In this document: positions 63,976-64,000 of the stretch, piece by piece
Layout: each line of letters begins with the position of its first letter
Numbering within the stretch: position 1 is the stretch's first letter
Assembly (NCBI GenBank): GCA_964501785.1
Contig: CAZCUD010000003.1
Location: forward strand, 1 to 64,000
DNA length: 64,000 nucleotides
From: DATBSK01 sp964501785
GTDB lineage: Bacteria > Actinomycetota > Acidimicrobiia > IMCC26256 > PALSA-555
Direction of reading: 5' to 3'
Program-made: the position numbers and the translations under genes
Notes under the pieces: generated by a model
Told to the model about the DNA's origin: nothing
What the model saw: only the letters and a program-made list of their open reading frames with translations
Database searches by the model: none

Positions 63976-64000
63976 TCAGCGCTCGAGGGCCGCCTTCTGG
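63976..64000 (-). CDS. Possible C-terminal end of a minus-strand gene (cut by the window)
   Basis: On the minus strand the last codons read K-A-A-L-E-R followed by TGA at 63976-63978. The frame is open to the window edge. A convergent gene end is plausible because a terminator-type hairpin stands just before it, but eight codons cannot identify a product. Confidence 0.3.

Noticed and set aside
1..64000. Insertion sequences, transposases, toxin-antitoxin or phage genes
   Set aside because: No transposase, integrase, toxin-antitoxin pair or phage structural gene was recognised on either strand.

Overview
The window is about 71% G+C and almost fully coding, with many GTG starts, 4-bp ATGA/GTGA gene overlaps and few intergenic spaces. 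Several gene types point to Actinomycetota: a DUF3499 protein, polyphosphate glucokinase, a mycothiol-type DinB/TIGR03084 protein, an F420/FMN luciferase-like oxidoreductase, Rpf-like muralytic enzymes and an LPxTG-type surface protein. The overall mix (many acyl-CoA and Rieske/FAD catabolic genes, high G+C, no sporulation or mycolate genes) fits the class Acidimicrobiia, but that placement is inference. A run of 100 N (60583-60682) inside a tandem repeat shows this is a draft scaffold.

Layout. (1) 1-12503: a candidate exopolysaccharide locus. A tight ATGA-coupled operon encodes a short UDP-glucose/GDP-mannose dehydrogenase (3365-4333), a secreted right-handed beta-helix protein (4330-5466), a membrane family-2 glycosyltransferase of the hyaluronan synthase/Alg8 type (5463-6653) and a second, membrane-anchored beta-helix protein with the DPHD catalytic motif of AlgG-type mannuronan C5-epimerases (6650-8671). 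An LPxTG-type surface protein follows (8795-10120). The block has a GGDEF-EAL protein on each side (1-2037 and 10188-12503), suggesting cyclic-di-GMP control. Together this looks like an alginate-like (uronic-acid polymer) system in a high-GC Gram-positive-type genome, and it is the most interesting part of the window.

(2) 12469-20285: MsrB, RidA, then central sugar metabolism: a frameshifted ROK kinase, zwf and gnd on the minus strand, divergent from ppgK; then DUF2203, pheA, serS and tRNA-Ser(UGA). (3) 20314-31103: DinB, a GH13 glucosidase, a PHP/HhH protein, tRNA-Ser(GCU), an RraA-like protein, a secreted acidic protein, a hydroxyacid dehydrogenase, a divergent cupin/ureidoglycolate-lyase pair, DUF389, a hemerythrin-like protein, tRNA-Arg(ACG), SnoaL-like, DUF2786 and SDR. 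(4) 31085-36796, minus strand: amidase, lytic transglycosylase, DUF3499, a phytoene-dehydrogenase-like FAD enzyme and mmsA. (5) 36892-42362: an operon coupling a polar amino-acid-type ABC importer to a Rieske oxygenase and an FAD oxidoreductase, probably uptake and oxidative breakdown of a small amine or amino-acid-like compound. (6) 42456-49509: an AurF-like diiron oxygenase divergent from a TetR regulator, two muralytic secreted proteins, a UbiB/ABC1 kinase-like protein and a TetR-MFS efflux pair with a clear palindromic operator. (7) 49534-64000: Fpg-like glycosylase, DUF427, LLM oxidoreductase, a lipoprotein divergent from lgt, a MacB/FtsX-type ABC exporter, acyl-CoA dehydrogenase, enoyl-CoA hydratase, a TIGR03084-like protein, a repeat array with an assembly gap, acyl-CoA synthetase, purE and a nitronate monooxygenase-like protein.

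A second genome-level theme is a set of long hairpins without T-tracts at gene 3' ends (22464, 23722, 33571, 35216, 42375, 51852, 63918). They form at least two sequence families, and two of those families keep a constant orientation relative to the upstream gene, so they look like dispersed terminator or 3'-end elements. The one at 35216-35304 has 43-bp arms and copies the start-codon region of the next gene in inverted orientation.
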